Assembly (NCBI GenBank): GCA_020852475.1
Contig: JADZAR010000119.1
Span: 1-64,000 of the forward strand
Direction: 5' to 3'
Origin: Nitrosomonas sp.
GTDB lineage: Bacteria; Pseudomonadota; Gammaproteobacteria; Burkholderiales; Nitrosomonadaceae
Length of the DNA: 64,000 bases
Shown: piece after piece, positions 10,425 to 20,563 of the stretch
Layout of the letters: the number at the start of each line of letters is the position of its first letter
How positions within the stretch are numbered: position 1 is the stretch's first letter
Notes under the pieces: model-generated
Told to the model about the DNA's origin: nothing
Database searches by the model: none
What the model saw: only the letters and a program-made list of their open reading frames with translations
Position numbers and translations under genes: made by a program

Positions 10425-11525
10425 ATGCAGCTCACGAATCCTATCTACAACTTCAGCGCCGGCCCTGCGGTATTACCGAAGGAAGTCCTGCGGCAGGCCC
10501 GTGATGAAATGCTTGACTGGCAGGGTAGCGGAATGTCTGTCATGGAAATGAGTCATCGCGGCAAGGAATTCATGTCCATCATTGAGACATTGGAAAGTGA
10601 TTTGCGCGACCTCGCAACCATACCCAGCAATTACAAAATCCTGTTTTTGCAAGGCGGGGCATCCAGTCAGTTTGCCATGGTGCCGATGAATCTGCTGCGC
10701 GGTAGAAAAGTCGCAGATTATATTCTCACTGGCCAGTGGTCGGAAAAGGCCGCCCAGGAAGCACAGCGCTACTGCACGGTCAACATCGCCGCATCTTCCG
10801 GGGATGCCAGCTTCACTTACGCCCCTCGGCAGGATACATGGCAATTGAACAGGAACGCTGCATACATCCATTACACAACCAACGAAACAATCGGCGGCGT
10901 TGAATTCAACTGGGCGCCCGATTTGACGGAAAACAGCGATATTCCCCTGGTTGCCGATATGTCATCGAATATTTTATCGCGCCCGCTGGATGTCTCACGC
11001 TATGGCCTGATCTACGCCGGTGCGCAGAAGAATCTTGGACCAGCCGGTCTGGTACTGGTTATTATCCGTGAAGATCTTGCAGGCGATGTATTACCGGGAA
11101 CACCCACTCTGTTTGACTATCAGGTGCATATCGACAATGCTTCCATGTATAACACGCCGCCAACCTATGCCATATACATGACCGGATTGGTCATCAAATG
11201 GCTCAGGCAACAAGGCGGCCTGACTGCAGTTGAACAGACGAACATCCGTAAAGCCGCGATACTGTACGATATGATTGACAGTTGTGATTTTTACCGCTGT
11301 CCGGTTGCCCGCCCGGATCGCTCACACATGAATGTACCGTTTACACTCAAAAACACCGCCCTCGACGCTGCATTCCTCAGTCAGGCCGAGGCTAACGGAC
11401 TGATTCAGCTGAAAGGACATCGCTCTGTCGGCGGCATGCGCGCTTCACTCTATAACGCCATGCCCATTGAAGGCGTTGTGCGGCTGGTTGAATTCATGAA
11501 GGAGTTTGCCTACAGGAATGGTTGA
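10425..11525 (+). CDS. serC: Phosphoserine aminotransferase
   Basis: PLP enzyme that makes 3-phosphoserine from 3-phosphohydroxypyruvate and glutamate; it also serves pyridoxine synthesis. The 366-residue protein begins with the typical YNFSAGPAVLP and carries the PLP lysine in AGAQKNLGPAG. Its stop overlaps the probable start of the following serA-like gene, which catalyses the preceding reaction, so the two are likely translated together. Confidence 0.98.
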   Translation: MQLTNPIYNFSAGPAVLPKEVLRQARDEMLDWQGSGMSVMEMSHRGKEFMSIIETLESDLRDLATIPSNYKILFLQGGASSQFAMVPMNLLRGRKVADYILTGQWSEKAAQEAQRYCTVNIAASSGDASFTYAPRQDTWQLNRNAAYIHYTTNETIGGVEFNWAPDLTENSDIPLVADMSSNILSRPLDVSRYGLIYAGAQKNLGPAGLVLVIIREDLAGDVLPGTPTLFDYQVHIDNASMYNTPPTYAIYMTGLVIKWLRQQGGLTAVEQTNIRKAAILYDMIDSCDFYRCPVARPDRSHMNVPFTLKNTALDAAFLSQAEANGLIQLKGHRSVGGMRASLYNAMPIEGVVRLVEFMKEFAYRNG

Positions 11526-12717
11526 TCATCAAAAAAACACTTTCAGAATCATGACGCTAAATCAGATTTCAACACTGGGGCTAGAGCGATTCCCGAAGGA
11601 TCGCTACCATATCGGAACGGATATTGCCAATCCAGATGCCATTCTGGTGCGCTCGCACGACATGCTGAACATGACTATTCCCGAAACCGTTCTGGCCATC
11701 GGACGCGCAGGCGCCGGCACCAACAATATTCCCGTACAAGCCATGAACAAACGTGGCATACCTGTATTCAACACACCGGGAGCAAACGCCAATGCCGTCA
11801 AGGAACTGGTGATTGCAGGATTGCTGATCGCCGCGCGCAATCTTCTGCCGGCGCTGCGTTTTGTCGAAACTCTGGAAGGCAATGACGATGCGCTGCACCA
11901 GCAGGCCGAGAAGGAAAAAAAACGTTTCTCCGGCATCGAACTGCCCGGACGCACGCTCGGCATCATAGGACTCGGTGAAATCGGACGGCTGGTCGCTGAT
12001 GCAGCACTTAAAATGGGCATGAAAGTTGTCGGATACGATCCGAATATTACCGTCGAATCGGCCTGGAGTTTATCGTCCGAAGTCAAAAAGGCCAATACGC
12101 TCGAAGCATTATTACGCTACAGTGATTTTATTACGGTTCATGTGCCGCTACTGGATTCGACCCGACACCTGATCAATGAAAAAAGCATCAGTCTGATGAA
12201 ACAAGGTGTTATCGTGCTGAATTTTTCGCGCAACCGTATTGCAAATGAAGACGCCATACTCGATGGCATTGCGTCGCGGAAAATAAAATATTATGTCTGC
12301 GATTTTCCCAGCCAGAAGCTCCAGCATCACGAAGCCGTCATTACACTGCCGCATCTGGGCGCTTCGACGCAGGAGGCGGAAGAAAACTGCGCGATTATGG
12401 TCATCAATCAGCTCATTGATTTTTTACAAAACGGAAATATCAAAAATACAGTTAATTTTCCCAATATCGGCATGGAGCGCGAATCACCGCACCGGGTGGC
12501 GATAGCCAACGCCAACGTGCCCAATATTGTCGGACAGGTTTCCACTTGCATGGCCAACGCCGGTTTAAACATACACAATATGGTCAATAAATCCCGCGGC
12601 GAAATGGCTTATACTTTGGTTGATGTGGATAGCCCCGTTCCGCCGAAAGTCATTACAGCGATTGCTTTGATTTCGGGCGTGCTATCCGTACGCTACGTAC
12701 CTTTCCCGATTCAATAA
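11518..12717 (+). CDS. serA: D-3-phosphoglycerate dehydrogenase
   Basis: First enzyme of serine synthesis, oxidising 3-phosphoglycerate with NAD. The protein has the Rossmann motif GLGEIGRLVADA, the catalytic arginine in NFSRNRIAN, the catalytic histidine in PHLGASTQEAE, and a C-terminal ACT-type domain (about the last 75 residues) that usually binds serine. The ATG at 11518 overlaps the serC stop by 8 bases and has AAGGAG 13 bases upstream; ATG at 11506 (longer) and 11551 (MTLNQIS) are alternatives, and the family N-terminus fits 11518 or 11551. Confidence 0.93.
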   Translation: MVDHQKNTFRIMTLNQISTLGLERFPKDRYHIGTDIANPDAILVRSHDMLNMTIPETVLAIGRAGAGTNNIPVQAMNKRGIPVFNTPGANANAVKELVIAGLLIAARNLLPALRFVETLEGNDDALHQQAEKEKKRFSGIELPGRTLGIIGLGEIGRLVADAALKMGMKVVGYDPNITVESAWSLSSEVKKANTLEALLRYSDFITVHVPLLDSTRHLINEKSISLMKQGVIVLNFSRNRIANEDAILDGIASRKIKYYVCDFPSQKLQHHEAVITLPHLGASTQEAEENCAIMVINQLIDFLQNGNIKNTVNFPNIGMERESPHRVAIANANVPNIVGQVSTCMANAGLNIHNMVNKSRGEMAYTLVDVDSPVPPKVITAIALISGVLSVRYVPFPIQ

Positions 12718-12730
12718 AATTTAACGCGCC

Positions 12731-13807
12731 ATGAATGAGGAATTAAAACAATTACGCGACAAGATTGATGGCATCGACAGCGAAATACTCAGACTGGTCA
12801 ATCTGCGCGCGGAATGCGCCCGGCAAATCGGGATCATCAAAAAAAATGGCATCATCTACCGGCCTGAGCGTGAAGCCCAGATCCTGGAACGGATGCAACG
12901 CGAGAATCCGGGACCGCTGGACAATATGCGTATCGTGCAGCTGTTTACCGAAATCATGTCGATATGCCGCGCGCTGGAAAAACCAATGACGATCGCTTGC
13001 CTGGGACCGCAAGGCACATTCTCCGAAGAAGCGGCCATTAAGCGGTTCGGCGCCGCGATTACCACGCTGCCGTGCGATTCGATCGATGAAGTATTTCGCA
13101 GCGTTGAGTCCGGCAATGCCGGTTATGGTGTTGTTCCAGTGGAAAACTCAACTGAAGGCGCGGTTGGCAGAACACTTGATCTGCTCCTGCAGACATCACT
13201 GACAGTCTGCGGCGAAATTCAGTTACCGGTGCACCAATCCCTGATGGCGCGGCAAACCGATTTGAAACAGATCAACAAAATCTACTCGCACCCGCAGTCC
13301 TTCGCGCAATGCCACCACTGGTTGCAGGCCAATCTGCCAGCACTATCCAGCAAACATTACATTCACGCAGGCAGCAATGCCGATGCCGCCCGTCTTGCCG
13401 CACAGGATAATAATGCAGCGGCGATCGCCGGAAAAAGAGCAGCTGAGCTTTATGGCTTGACGATCTGCGCTGAAAATATCGAAGATGATTCCAAAAACAC
13501 CACGCGCTTTCTGGTGCTCGGCATGCAAAACGTTGAACCATCCGGCCGGGACAAGACGTCCCTGATTATGTCCGCAGGCAATTATGCGGGCGCCATTCAC
13601 CGCTTACTGACGCCTTTTGCAACACACGGCGTCAGCATGACCCGCCTTGAATCGCGCCCCTCACGCATCAATCTCTGGCAATATGTTTTTTTTGTCGATA
13701 TTGATGGCCATCGGAACGACAGCAATATCGCTGCCGCACTCAAGGAACTGAACGAAAAAGCAGGCTTCCTGAAAATACTCGGCTCCTATCCCGTCACACA
13801 AGTCTGA
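12731..13807 (+). CDS. pheA: Bifunctional chorismate mutase/prephenate dehydratase
   Basis: The P-protein, converting chorismate through prephenate to phenylpyruvate for phenylalanine. Domains in order are an AroQ-type chorismate mutase (about residues 1-90), prephenate dehydratase (about 95-270, with VPVENSTEGAV), and an ACT domain (about 275-358) with the phenylalanine-binding ESRPS motif, so feedback inhibition by phenylalanine is expected. It starts 13 bases after serA, in an aromatic amino acid block with hisC and tyrA. Confidence 0.97.
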   Translation: MNEELKQLRDKIDGIDSEILRLVNLRAECARQIGIIKKNGIIYRPEREAQILERMQRENPGPLDNMRIVQLFTEIMSICRALEKPMTIACLGPQGTFSEEAAIKRFGAAITTLPCDSIDEVFRSVESGNAGYGVVPVENSTEGAVGRTLDLLLQTSLTVCGEIQLPVHQSLMARQTDLKQINKIYSHPQSFAQCHHWLQANLPALSSKHYIHAGSNADAARLAAQDNNAAAIAGKRAAELYGLTICAENIEDDSKNTTRFLVLGMQNVEPSGRDKTSLIMSAGNYAGAIHRLLTPFATHGVSMTRLESRPSRINLWQYVFFVDIDGHRNDSNIAAALKELNEKAGFLKILGSYPVTQV

Positions 13808-13905
13808 TTCAATGCATGACAGTCCAGGCCGCCAGTCGCGTTGCACCGAAAACAAGCGATGAAAATCAACCCAGATATTTCAACCATTGATAATAAAAAT
13901 TTATT

Positions 13906-15024
13906 ATGAATCTTTGTGATTTTGCGCCGGAGTATATCCGCGCCATACAACCGTACCAACCGGGAAAACCGATATCGGAACTCGCCAGGGAAATGGGACT
14001 GGAAGAAGGCAATATCGTTAAGCTGGCTTCAAACGAAAATCCGCTTGGCGCCAGCCCGCTGGCATTGGAAGCCATGATCCAGGCACTGCACGATATCGCC
14101 CGCTATCCTGATGGCAGCGGATTTGAATTGAAACAGGCGCTGTCGCAGCGATACGACATCAGCAGCGAACAGATCGTCCTCGGTAACGGTTCCAACGATA
14201 TATTGGATCTGGCGGCGCGGGTCTTCCTGAAACCGGGTGCGACCGCTATTTATTCGCAACATGCTTTCGCTGTCTATCCGCTGGTCACGCAGACTATCGG
14301 CGCCAAAGGCATTGCGGTGCCCGCCCTGGATTACGGACATGATCTCCCGGCAATGCTGGATGCCATCACACCGGAAACGCGCATGGTTTTTATCGCCAGT
14401 CCAAACAATCCGACCGGTACGTTATCCAGTGCCAACGAGTTACTGCGTTTTATTGAACGTGTATCGCGGGATGTTCTGGTTGTGCTTGACGAAGCCTATT
14501 ATGACTATTTGCCGGCGGCAAACAAGCCGGACAGCATCAGCTGGCTAAAGCAATTCCCGAATCTGGTCATTACGCGGACATTTTCCAAAATCTATGGACT
14601 GGCCGGCGTGCGTGTCGGCTTTGGACTCGCACATCCTGAAGTTGCCAATCTGATGAACCGCGTACGCCAACCGTTCAACGTCAGCAGCATTGGATTAATC
14701 GGCGCGCTGGCGGCACTGGAAGATACTGAATTCATACAGCGAGCCTATGCACTGAATCGTGCGGGCATGCTGCAAATGACCGATGGTTTTCGTAAACTGG
14801 GCATTAAATATATTCCGTCCTATGGCAATTTCATCAGTTTCGAGGTTGAAGGTAATGGCGCGAATACGCTCAAGGTCTATCAGAATCTGTTACAGCAGGG
14901 TGTCATCGTGCGTCCACTGGGCATCTATGAAATGCCGCATCATTTACGCGTTACCATTGGACTTGAACATGAAAATCAACGTTTCCTGCAATCACTCGAA
15001 TACGCACTGGAGGAAACAGCATGA
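13906..15024 (+). CDS. hisC: Histidinol-phosphate/aromatic aminotransferase
   Basis: A 372-residue fold-type I PLP aminotransferase of the HisC family. The substrate-binding LASNENPLG motif, the SPNNPTG motif and the PLP lysine in [10 protein letters not shown] are intact. In this neighbourhood, between pheA and tyrA, the enzyme probably also or mainly transaminates aromatic keto acids; the sequence alone does not decide between histidine and aromatic use. Its TGA stop overlaps by 4 bases (ATGA) the start of a short frame that looks like a DAHP synthase remnant. Confidence 0.95.
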   Translation: MNLCDFAPEYIRAIQPYQPGKPISELAREMGLEEGNIVKLASNENPLGASPLALEAMIQALHDIARYPDGSGFELKQALSQRYDISSEQIVLGNGSNDILDLAARVFLKPGATAIYSQHAFAVYPLVTQTIGAKGIAVPALDYGHDLPAMLDAITPETRMVFIASPNNPTGTLSSANELLRFIERVSRDVLVVLDEAYYDYLPAANKPDSISWLKQFPNLVITRTFSKIYGLAGVRVGFGLAHPEVANLMNRVRQPFNVSSIGLIGALAALEDTEFIQRAYALNRAGMLQMTDGFRKLGIKYIPSYGNFISFEVEGNGANTLKVYQNLLQQGVIVRPLGIYEMPHHLRVTIGLEHENQRFLQSLEYALEETA

Positions 15025-15104
15025 TTATCGTCATGCATAACGGAAAACCAGTCGACGGCATCGCACAATCTTTGATCACATCGCATGTCAGCCACGACGC
15101 TTAA
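15021..15104 (+). pseudogene. Stump of a DAHP synthase gene (possible)
   Basis: A 27-codon frame starting in an ATGA overlap with the hisC stop and ending at TAA 15102-15104, inside the first codons of tyrA. It begins [18 protein letters not shown]. The opening MIIVM is typical of the regulatory N-terminus of the AroF/AroG-type 3-deoxy-7-phosphoheptulonate synthase, and that gene often lies between hisC and tyrA in relatives. The rest of the gene is absent. The reading as a vestige is inference; a chance overlap frame is possible. Confidence 0.4.
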
Positions 15105-15966
15105 CAAACTGGTCATCATCGGTGTCGGACTGATCGGTGGTTCCTTCGCACTTGCGTTGCGCAAGGCCGGCGCAGTGCACCGCATTACCGGTGTCGGACG
15201 CAGCCGTGAAAACATGCAGCGCGCACTGAAACAAGGCGTTATCGATGAAATCGCACCCGACATGGCATCCGCTTTGCATCAGGCCGATTTTGTGCTGCTC
15301 GCCATGCCGGTCGGCCAGACTGCAAACATCATGGCACAGATCGCGCCATTCTTAAACTCCGACACTATCGTCTCTGACGCGGGCAGCACAAAACAGGACG
15401 TCGTCACGGCCGCGCGCAATCAACTCGGCGAGAATCTGAAGAATTTTGTACCTGGCCATCCGATTGCAGGCGCCGAGCAAAGCGGTGTTCTCGCCGCCCA
15501 AAATGATCTGTATACCGGCAAGCATGTTATTCTCACCCCGCTCGCCGAAACCCGGATTGAAGCCGTCGAAACAACTGCCGCTTTGTGGCGGGCCTGCGGT
15601 GCGAGCGTCTCGCAAATGCCGGTTGAAGAACACGATCGCATTCTCGCCGCCACCAGCCACCTGCCGCATGTTCTGGCATTCGCACTGATGAATCATTTGC
15701 GCAACAGCACGGATAGCCCTGCAAACCTGCTGCGCTTTGCCGGTAGCGGCTTCCGCGACTTTACCCGAATCGCCAGCAGCTCGCCGGAAATGTGGCGTGA
15801 TATCTGCCTGTCGAATCGCCAGGCGCTTCTTCAGGAGTTGGCGGCTTTTCAGAACGAACTGGACATGCTGCAAACCCTGCTGCGGGAAAAAAATGGCAAT
15901 GCATTGGAGCAGACTTTCATACAGGCGCGCCGTATGCGGGAAGACTGGCTGAATCGCCAGGATTAG
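15085..15966 (+). CDS. tyrA: Prephenate dehydrogenase
   Basis: Oxidatively decarboxylates prephenate to 4-hydroxyphenylpyruvate for tyrosine. The 293-residue, single-domain protein has the NAD-binding GVGLIGGSFALALR motif and the GHPIAGAEQSGV active-site stretch; there is no fused chorismate mutase and no clear ACT domain. It starts 60 bases after hisC. In relatives aroA, cmk and rpsA usually follow, but here the next gene is a porin, so conserved gene order ends at this point. Confidence 0.95.
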   Translation: MSATTLNKLVIIGVGLIGGSFALALRKAGAVHRITGVGRSRENMQRALKQGVIDEIAPDMASALHQADFVLLAMPVGQTANIMAQIAPFLNSDTIVSDAGSTKQDVVTAARNQLGENLKNFVPGHPIAGAEQSGVLAAQNDLYTGKHVILTPLAETRIEAVETTAALWRACGASVSQMPVEEHDRILAATSHLPHVLAFALMNHLRNSTDSPANLLRFAGSGFRDFTRIASSSPEMWRDICLSNRQALLQELAAFQNELDMLQTLLREKNGNALEQTFIQARRMREDWLNRQD

Positions 15967-16207
15967 CAACACGAAAAAAGCAGTGGCCATTTTTTGTGCA
16001 AATCGATAGAATTTCGCCGCATCAGGCCGATTACACAAGGCCTGAATATCATCCGCAACACAGGAAAGTGAGTGAAGTGAGTGTCATGCGTCAAAAGAAA
16101 ATCCATCAACTCCGGCGATTAAATTCCGATTATTTCACCACTGAATCGATCCGACCTATTTTATAGGTACTCCACTTTTACGAACGCGTCCTTATCATCA
16201 TTCGAAC

Positions 16208-17551
16208 ATGAAAATCCACAAATGGTTGTTATGTGCCTTAGCAAGCACTGTGTTATTTTTCGATACCTACTCAATTACACTCCAGGCTAGCAATCTGAAA
16301 AATTTTATCAGCGAGAGCAAAATAAAATTTGGTGGCTGGATTAATGGTGGCGCGACCTTCAATCCCAGTCAGGCCGGCGGATATAATGGCCCGGTTATTT
16401 TTGCCGATCAGGCAAACCGGTTTCAACTGAATCAATTGAATTTATTTGTACAACGGCCCGTGGTATCAACCGGCAACGCTTGGGATATTGGGGGACGTGT
16501 CGACTTTATGTTTGGCACAGACGCCATTTTTACCCAGGCTTTCGGCGTTCCCACATTTGATGTGAATACCGGGGAACCGCTCAGCAGGAGCAATTGGGAT
16601 CTGAATCTGTGCTGCTCATCGTCACGTACCTACGGCATCGCATTACCGCAAACATACCTGGAAGTTTATGCCCCTATTGGCAACGGGCTTAATGTCAAGG
16701 TGGGGCACTTTTACACACCGACAGGTTTCGAAACGGTTCCAGCACCCGACAACTTTTTTTATACGCGCGCCTATACGCTGAATGTCGGCGAACCTTTTAC
16801 TCATACAGGCCTGCTGGCAAACTATACCGTCAATAAAAACTGGCTTATTTTAGGTGGCGCGCTTACCGGCAGCGCCACCGGTGGTTGGGATGCAGGATGG
16901 GACAAAGAACTGGAAAACTGGAGCGGTATCGCAGGATTCACCTGGAGCAGCGACAATCAGGCAACTTCGCTGCATATCTCAGGCACGTATGGCGCAACCT
17001 CCACGCGTAGCAGTGAGCCTTGGGGATTCTATAACATCGTCTTCAAACAAAAAATCAATCCCAGAACACTGCTCGTCCTGCATCAAGTCTATGGTCTTGC
17101 CGGCGGCGTTTTACTGAACAATTTACACTACACCAACACCGTAAAAGACGCGGAGTGGATGAGTGTTGTCGCGCATCTGTATTACGATCTGACGGATAAT
17201 CTGTCGGCGGGTATCCGCGGTGAATGGTTCCGCGACAAACACGGTTTTCGCAATCCATCCCCTTTCAGGATTGCCGCCGCGACGAATATCGTGAATGGCA
17301 CGGCGGTCAGCTATGCCGGCGACATCAACAGTGTCACGATCACACCGGCGGACTATTATTCGCTGACAGTGGGTTTAAACTGGAAAATAGCTAAAACACT
17401 TAAACTGAAATGGGACGTCATCAAAAAACTGAATGCCCGCCCCAATATTCGCTATGACAGGGTTGATGCTTATCAAACAACAGCCTACCGGCCATTTGAC
17501 GGCAACAAAGATCAAATCCTGTTTTCACTGGACTTCATGCTGCCTTTTTGA
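16208..17551 (+). CDS. Outer-membrane beta-barrel porin (BBP2/OmpL-like)
   Basis: A 447-residue exported protein. The N-terminal 27 residues form a signal peptide (MKIHKWLLCALASTVLFF...LQA), and the mature part consists of alternating amphipathic strands ending in the C-terminal phenylalanine (MLPF) recognised by the BAM machinery. The FGGWINGGATFNP start and the DFMFGTDA region are typical of the putative beta-barrel porin-2 family. It stands alone, with about 240 bases of upstream DNA that hold no gene. The substrate cannot be told. Confidence 0.85.
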   Translation: MKIHKWLLCALASTVLFFDTYSITLQASNLKNFISESKIKFGGWINGGATFNPSQAGGYNGPVIFADQANRFQLNQLNLFVQRPVVSTGNAWDIGGRVDFMFGTDAIFTQAFGVPTFDVNTGEPLSRSNWDLNLCCSSSRTYGIALPQTYLEVYAPIGNGLNVKVGHFYTPTGFETVPAPDNFFYTRAYTLNVGEPFTHTGLLANYTVNKNWLILGGALTGSATGGWDAGWDKELENWSGIAGFTWSSDNQATSLHISGTYGATSTRSSEPWGFYNIVFKQKINPRTLLVLHQVYGLAGGVLLNNLHYTNTVKDAEWMSVVAHLYYDLTDNLSAGIRGEWFRDKHGFRNPSPFRIAAATNIVNGTAVSYAGDINSVTITPADYYSLTVGLNWKIAKTLKLKWDVIKKLNARPNIRYDRVDAYQTTAYRPFDGNKDQILFSLDFMLPF

Positions 17552-17600
17552 CGACCGGCCATTCCAAAGCTACGGCGGATTAATGCATCTATATGTTCCG

Positions 17601-18026
17601 TCATAACGTTTTATTGCCAGGATACTCCGGTTCTGCCGCCGTCAGTTCATCCTCGATATCGCTTTCTGTCTTATTCAATTGGCTTTCCTGCTCTGTCGCC
17701 ATCCGTCTATGAAGATCAGCATGGCGCAAACTGTCTTCCAGAATTTTTTCGTATTGATTTATATTTGCTACGGAATGCGACCTGAGATCCTGACCCTGCC
17801 AGCCAAAATAATAGGGATGCGTATCGCATTCTTCGAGTGTTTTTTTGTTTTCAAGCAACTTTGCTTTCGCTTCCCTGGCTAAATCTCCGTAATACCTGAC
17901 CAATGCATTATGATCGTCACGGGCGATACTTGTCGCGCTCATGGACTGCGGATTCATTTGTGCGCAGGAAGCTAATAAAGCAATTGTCAGCAAAGGCAAT
18001 AGTACTGAAAATTTTAATGCTTTCAT
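17601..18026 (-). CDS. Small hypothetical lipoprotein
   Basis: A 141-residue protein with a lipoprotein signal: hydrophobic stretch then LLASC, so Cys is lipidated after cleavage. The mature part is helical, rich in charged residues, and has one internal cysteine (EECDTHPYY). Of three consecutive ATG codons, 18026 is chosen because a GGAGG site lies 8 bases upstream; 18029 and 18032 are too close to it. No family is recognised. It stands convergent to the porin. Confidence 0.8.
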   Translation of the reverse strand: MKALKFSVLLPLLTIALLASCAQMNPQSMSATSIARDDHNALVRYYGDLAREAKAKLLENKKTLEECDTHPYYFGWQGQDLRSHSVANINQYEKILEDSLRHADLHRRMATEQESQLNKTESDIEDELTAAEPEYPGNKTL

Positions 18027-18245
18027 CATCATATCCTCCCAACTTTAACCAGTGAGGCTATCTTAATTGAATCCATAGGGCGCGTATATTGGGGAAACGC
18101 TTGTTTTTCCCTAAAGGAAACCATTAGAAGACAGTGCCTCATTTTTTCATGGCATGAAAAATCTGACGCTAGATTAGAACCAGAATTAACAGCAACGCAC
18201 CGTGCTATTCTGTACGCCGTCACAATCATCAACTTGCAAAATCAG

Positions 18246-18839
18246 ATGCACATGATATTTTCAGAGGCCGCCGAGCGTAACAAACAACCGATTCTGAATA
18301 TACTGCGCCCGCTGCTGGCCAATCGCACAGCAGTGCTGGAAATCGGCAGCGGCACCGGGCAACATGCCGTCTTTTTCGCCTCGGCCCTGCCCCATCTGAT
18401 TTGGCACCCCACTGAATTGCCCGATAAACTAGCCATACTCACACGCATGTGCAGAAGCCATCCATCAGAAAACCTGGCGGCACCATTGCCGTTTGATATT
18501 GACGATGATCACTGGCCCACGATTCAAGCCGATGCCGTTTTCACCGCCAACACGCTGCATATCATCCACTGGCCGCAAGTCTGCCGGTTATTCAGTCGTG
18601 CTGGCGCATTACTGCCCCAACAGGGCATCTTCTGCACCTACGGACCATACAATCGCGATGGCCGCTACACCAGCATCAGTAACGCACAGTTCGATGAATG
18701 GCTGAAAAACCGCGACCCTGGAAGCGGCATCCGTGACATTGCTGATTTGCAGCAACTGGCTGAAAAATGCGGCATGCCGTTACAGCATGACTTCGCCATG
18801 CTCGCGAACAACCGCCTGCTGGTCTGGCGTAAGAATTGA
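18246..18839 (+). CDS. DUF938 family SAM-dependent methyltransferase
   Basis: A class I methyltransferase-like protein of about 197 residues. It begins with the family hallmark FSEAAERNKQPIL and has the SAM-binding motif VLEIGSGTGQHAVFFA; FTANTLHII and TYGPYNRDGRYTS are further family blocks. The substrate of the DUF938 family is unknown. No clear ribosome site exists; ATG at 18246 or 18252 fits the family N-terminus better than an upstream TTG at 18234. Confidence 0.88.
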   Translation: MHMIFSEAAERNKQPILNILRPLLANRTAVLEIGSGTGQHAVFFASALPHLIWHPTELPDKLAILTRMCRSHPSENLAAPLPFDIDDDHWPTIQADAVFTANTLHIIHWPQVCRLFSRAGALLPQQGIFCTYGPYNRDGRYTSISNAQFDEWLKNRDPGSGIRDIADLQQLAEKCGMPLQHDFAMLANNRLLVWRKN

Positions 18840-18885
18840 AGCAAGATCTCGAGAGTCTGTCGGACACAAAACTAATCTAGAGTCC

Positions 18886-19674
18886 TCATTCAAGGCAATC
18901 GCCATTGTTGTTCCTGAGACAACGCCGCGCGTAATAGGCGAAACCAACCGCACTGCGCTGCGCGCGGAGTATCCAGTCATGCGCTTCGCGCGCAAGCTCC
19001 GCTTTGACCGGTTTGATTGCCCCAGCGGAAAGTGCGATAAGCTGCATCCGGGCCGCACGCTCGAAAGCGATCGCCAGCAGACAGGATTCCTCGATGCTGC
19101 CGCAGGCGACAAGCAGACCGTGATGCGCCAAAAACAACGCGCGTTTTGATCCGATCGCCCGCGCTATCAGTTCGCCTTCTTCATTACCGACCGGCACACC
19201 GGGCCATTCCGGCAGGAAAGCGACATCGTCGTAAAGCACGCAGTTATCCATATGAGAGATTTCCAGCGGAATTTCCAGCATGCTCAGCGCCGCCGTATGG
19301 ACGGCATGTGTATGGATGATGCACTGTACATCCGGGCGCGCCCGGTATAACCATGAATGAAAACGATTGGCGGGATTCGCCATACCCTCGCCTTCGAGTA
19401 CTTCCAAATCTTCATTGACCAGCAGCAGATTGCTCGCGCGGATTTCGTCAAACCCCAACCCTAGTCGCTGGGTCAGATAGGTTCCCGGTTTCTCAGCGCG
19501 CGCGGTGATCTGCCCAGCCAGTCCCGAATCATGGCCGTTGTCAAACAAAATGCGGCAGGTCAGCGCCAGTTTCTGCGCCAGAGTATAGTGCGCGCCCTGC
19601 AAAACCGCATCCATCTGATTGAAGGATTGCCTGACCAATTCATTTTTATCCAAATCAAACGTTTTTCCGCTCAT
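18886..19674 (-). CDS. Class II aldolase/adducin family protein
   Basis: A 262-residue protein of the class II aldolase fold, the family of L-fuculose- and L-ribulose-phosphate enzymes and adducin. Zinc ligands are visible as HTHAVH and HHG, and the glycine-rich GLAGQITAR stretch is in place. The ATG at 19674 (MSGKTFDLD) has a GGAA site 7 bases upstream; a longer start at 19695 directly abuts the stop of the upstream dehydrogenase. The pair aldolase plus short-chain dehydrogenase suggests a small catabolic or detoxifying operon, but the substrate is unknown. Confidence 0.88.
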   Translation of the reverse strand: MSGKTFDLDKNELVRQSFNQMDAVLQGAHYTLAQKLALTCRILFDNGHDSGLAGQITARAEKPGTYLTQRLGLGFDEIRASNLLLVNEDLEVLEGEGMANPANRFHSWLYRARPDVQCIIHTHAVHTAALSMLEIPLEISHMDNCVLYDDVAFLPEWPGVPVGNEEGELIARAIGSKRALFLAHHGLLVACGSIEESCLLAIAFERAARMQLIALSAGAIKPVKAELAREAHDWILRAQRSAVGFAYYARRCLRNNNGDCLE

Positions 19675-19695
19675 GATTATTCCAGTATGTGTCAT

Positions 19696-20394
19696 TTACC
19701 AGGGAATGATTTGCCCGTCATAGGCAAAGAATTTGCCGCTATCGGTGTGGATCAGGTCGGCAATGACCTGACGCATGCCGGCAACGCTCTTTTCCGCGGA
19801 GATCAATGCGTTCGGACCGCCCATTTCGGTTCGCACCCAGCCCGGGTGCAGCAACGCCACGATCACACCTTTCGGTTCCAGATCGATCGACAGGCTTTTC
19901 ATGACGATGTTAACTGCGGATTTACTGGAACGATAGACATAACTTCCGCCGCTGGTATTATCGGCTGCGCTGCCCATTTTACTGGTAATCGTCACAATCT
20001 TCCTTATATCGCTTCTGGCAATCTGGCGATAAAACGCATCCGCCATCTTGAGTGGCGCCATGGTATTCACCTCAAACGCATAGGCCCAGGCGGCATAGTC
20101 AATCTGGTGAAAACTGTCGCCGTGGCTAGCGGGATAGACACCTGCATTGTTGATCAGCACGTCAATTTTTTCCGCAGACAGTGCATGCGACAACTGCTCA
20201 ATCTGCGCACGATCCGCGACATCGAGTTTATGTACCTGGACATGATCCTGAAACTCTGTAACCAGTTGTTGCAATGCATCGGATGTAGATGGCATCCGCG
20301 CGCAGGCCAGAACGCGCCAGCCATCCCCGGCATACTGCCGGGCAAACTCGAGTCCTATACCGCGATTCGCGCCGGTTATCAAAACGGTTTTCAT
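19696..20394 (-). CDS. Short-chain dehydrogenase/reductase
   Basis: A 232-residue classical SDR. The cofactor motif TGANRGIG lies at residues 7-14, NNAG at 82-85, the catalytic Ser at 138 and the YxxxK pair at Tyr154/Lys158, so it should be an active NAD(P)-dependent oxidoreductase. The overall form resembles CsgA/C-factor-like SDRs. The stop codon is immediately followed by the class II aldolase gene, indicating co-transcription. The substrate is unknown. Confidence 0.9.
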   Translation of the reverse strand: MKTVLITGANRGIGLEFARQYAGDGWRVLACARMPSTSDALQQLVTEFQDHVQVHKLDVADRAQIEQLSHALSAEKIDVLINNAGVYPASHGDSFHQIDYAAWAYAFEVNTMAPLKMADAFYRQIARSDIRKIVTITSKMGSAADNTSGGSYVYRSSKSAVNIVMKSLSIDLEPKGVIVALLHPGWVRTEMGGPNALISAEKSVAGMRQVIADLIHTDSGKFFAYDGQIIPW

Positions 20395-20563
20395 TCGATT
20401 TAAAATTCCTCTACTTCTGCTATTGATCTAATCAGTCCGCTCACGATTCAGACTGCCCGCTTACTCGCCTCACTGATGCGTTCATTTTATCAATCAATGC
20501 ATTAAATTGAAAATCCGAACATCACCGGCAGCCATGAAAATGCATGATTTTTTAGCTGAAGCC

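Noticed and set aside
15352-16038. 228-residue minus-strand frame
   Set aside because: Antisense to tyrA; no recognisable domain.
19531-20403. 290-residue plus-strand frame
   Set aside because: Antisense to the aldolase and SDR genes, both with intact catalytic residues.
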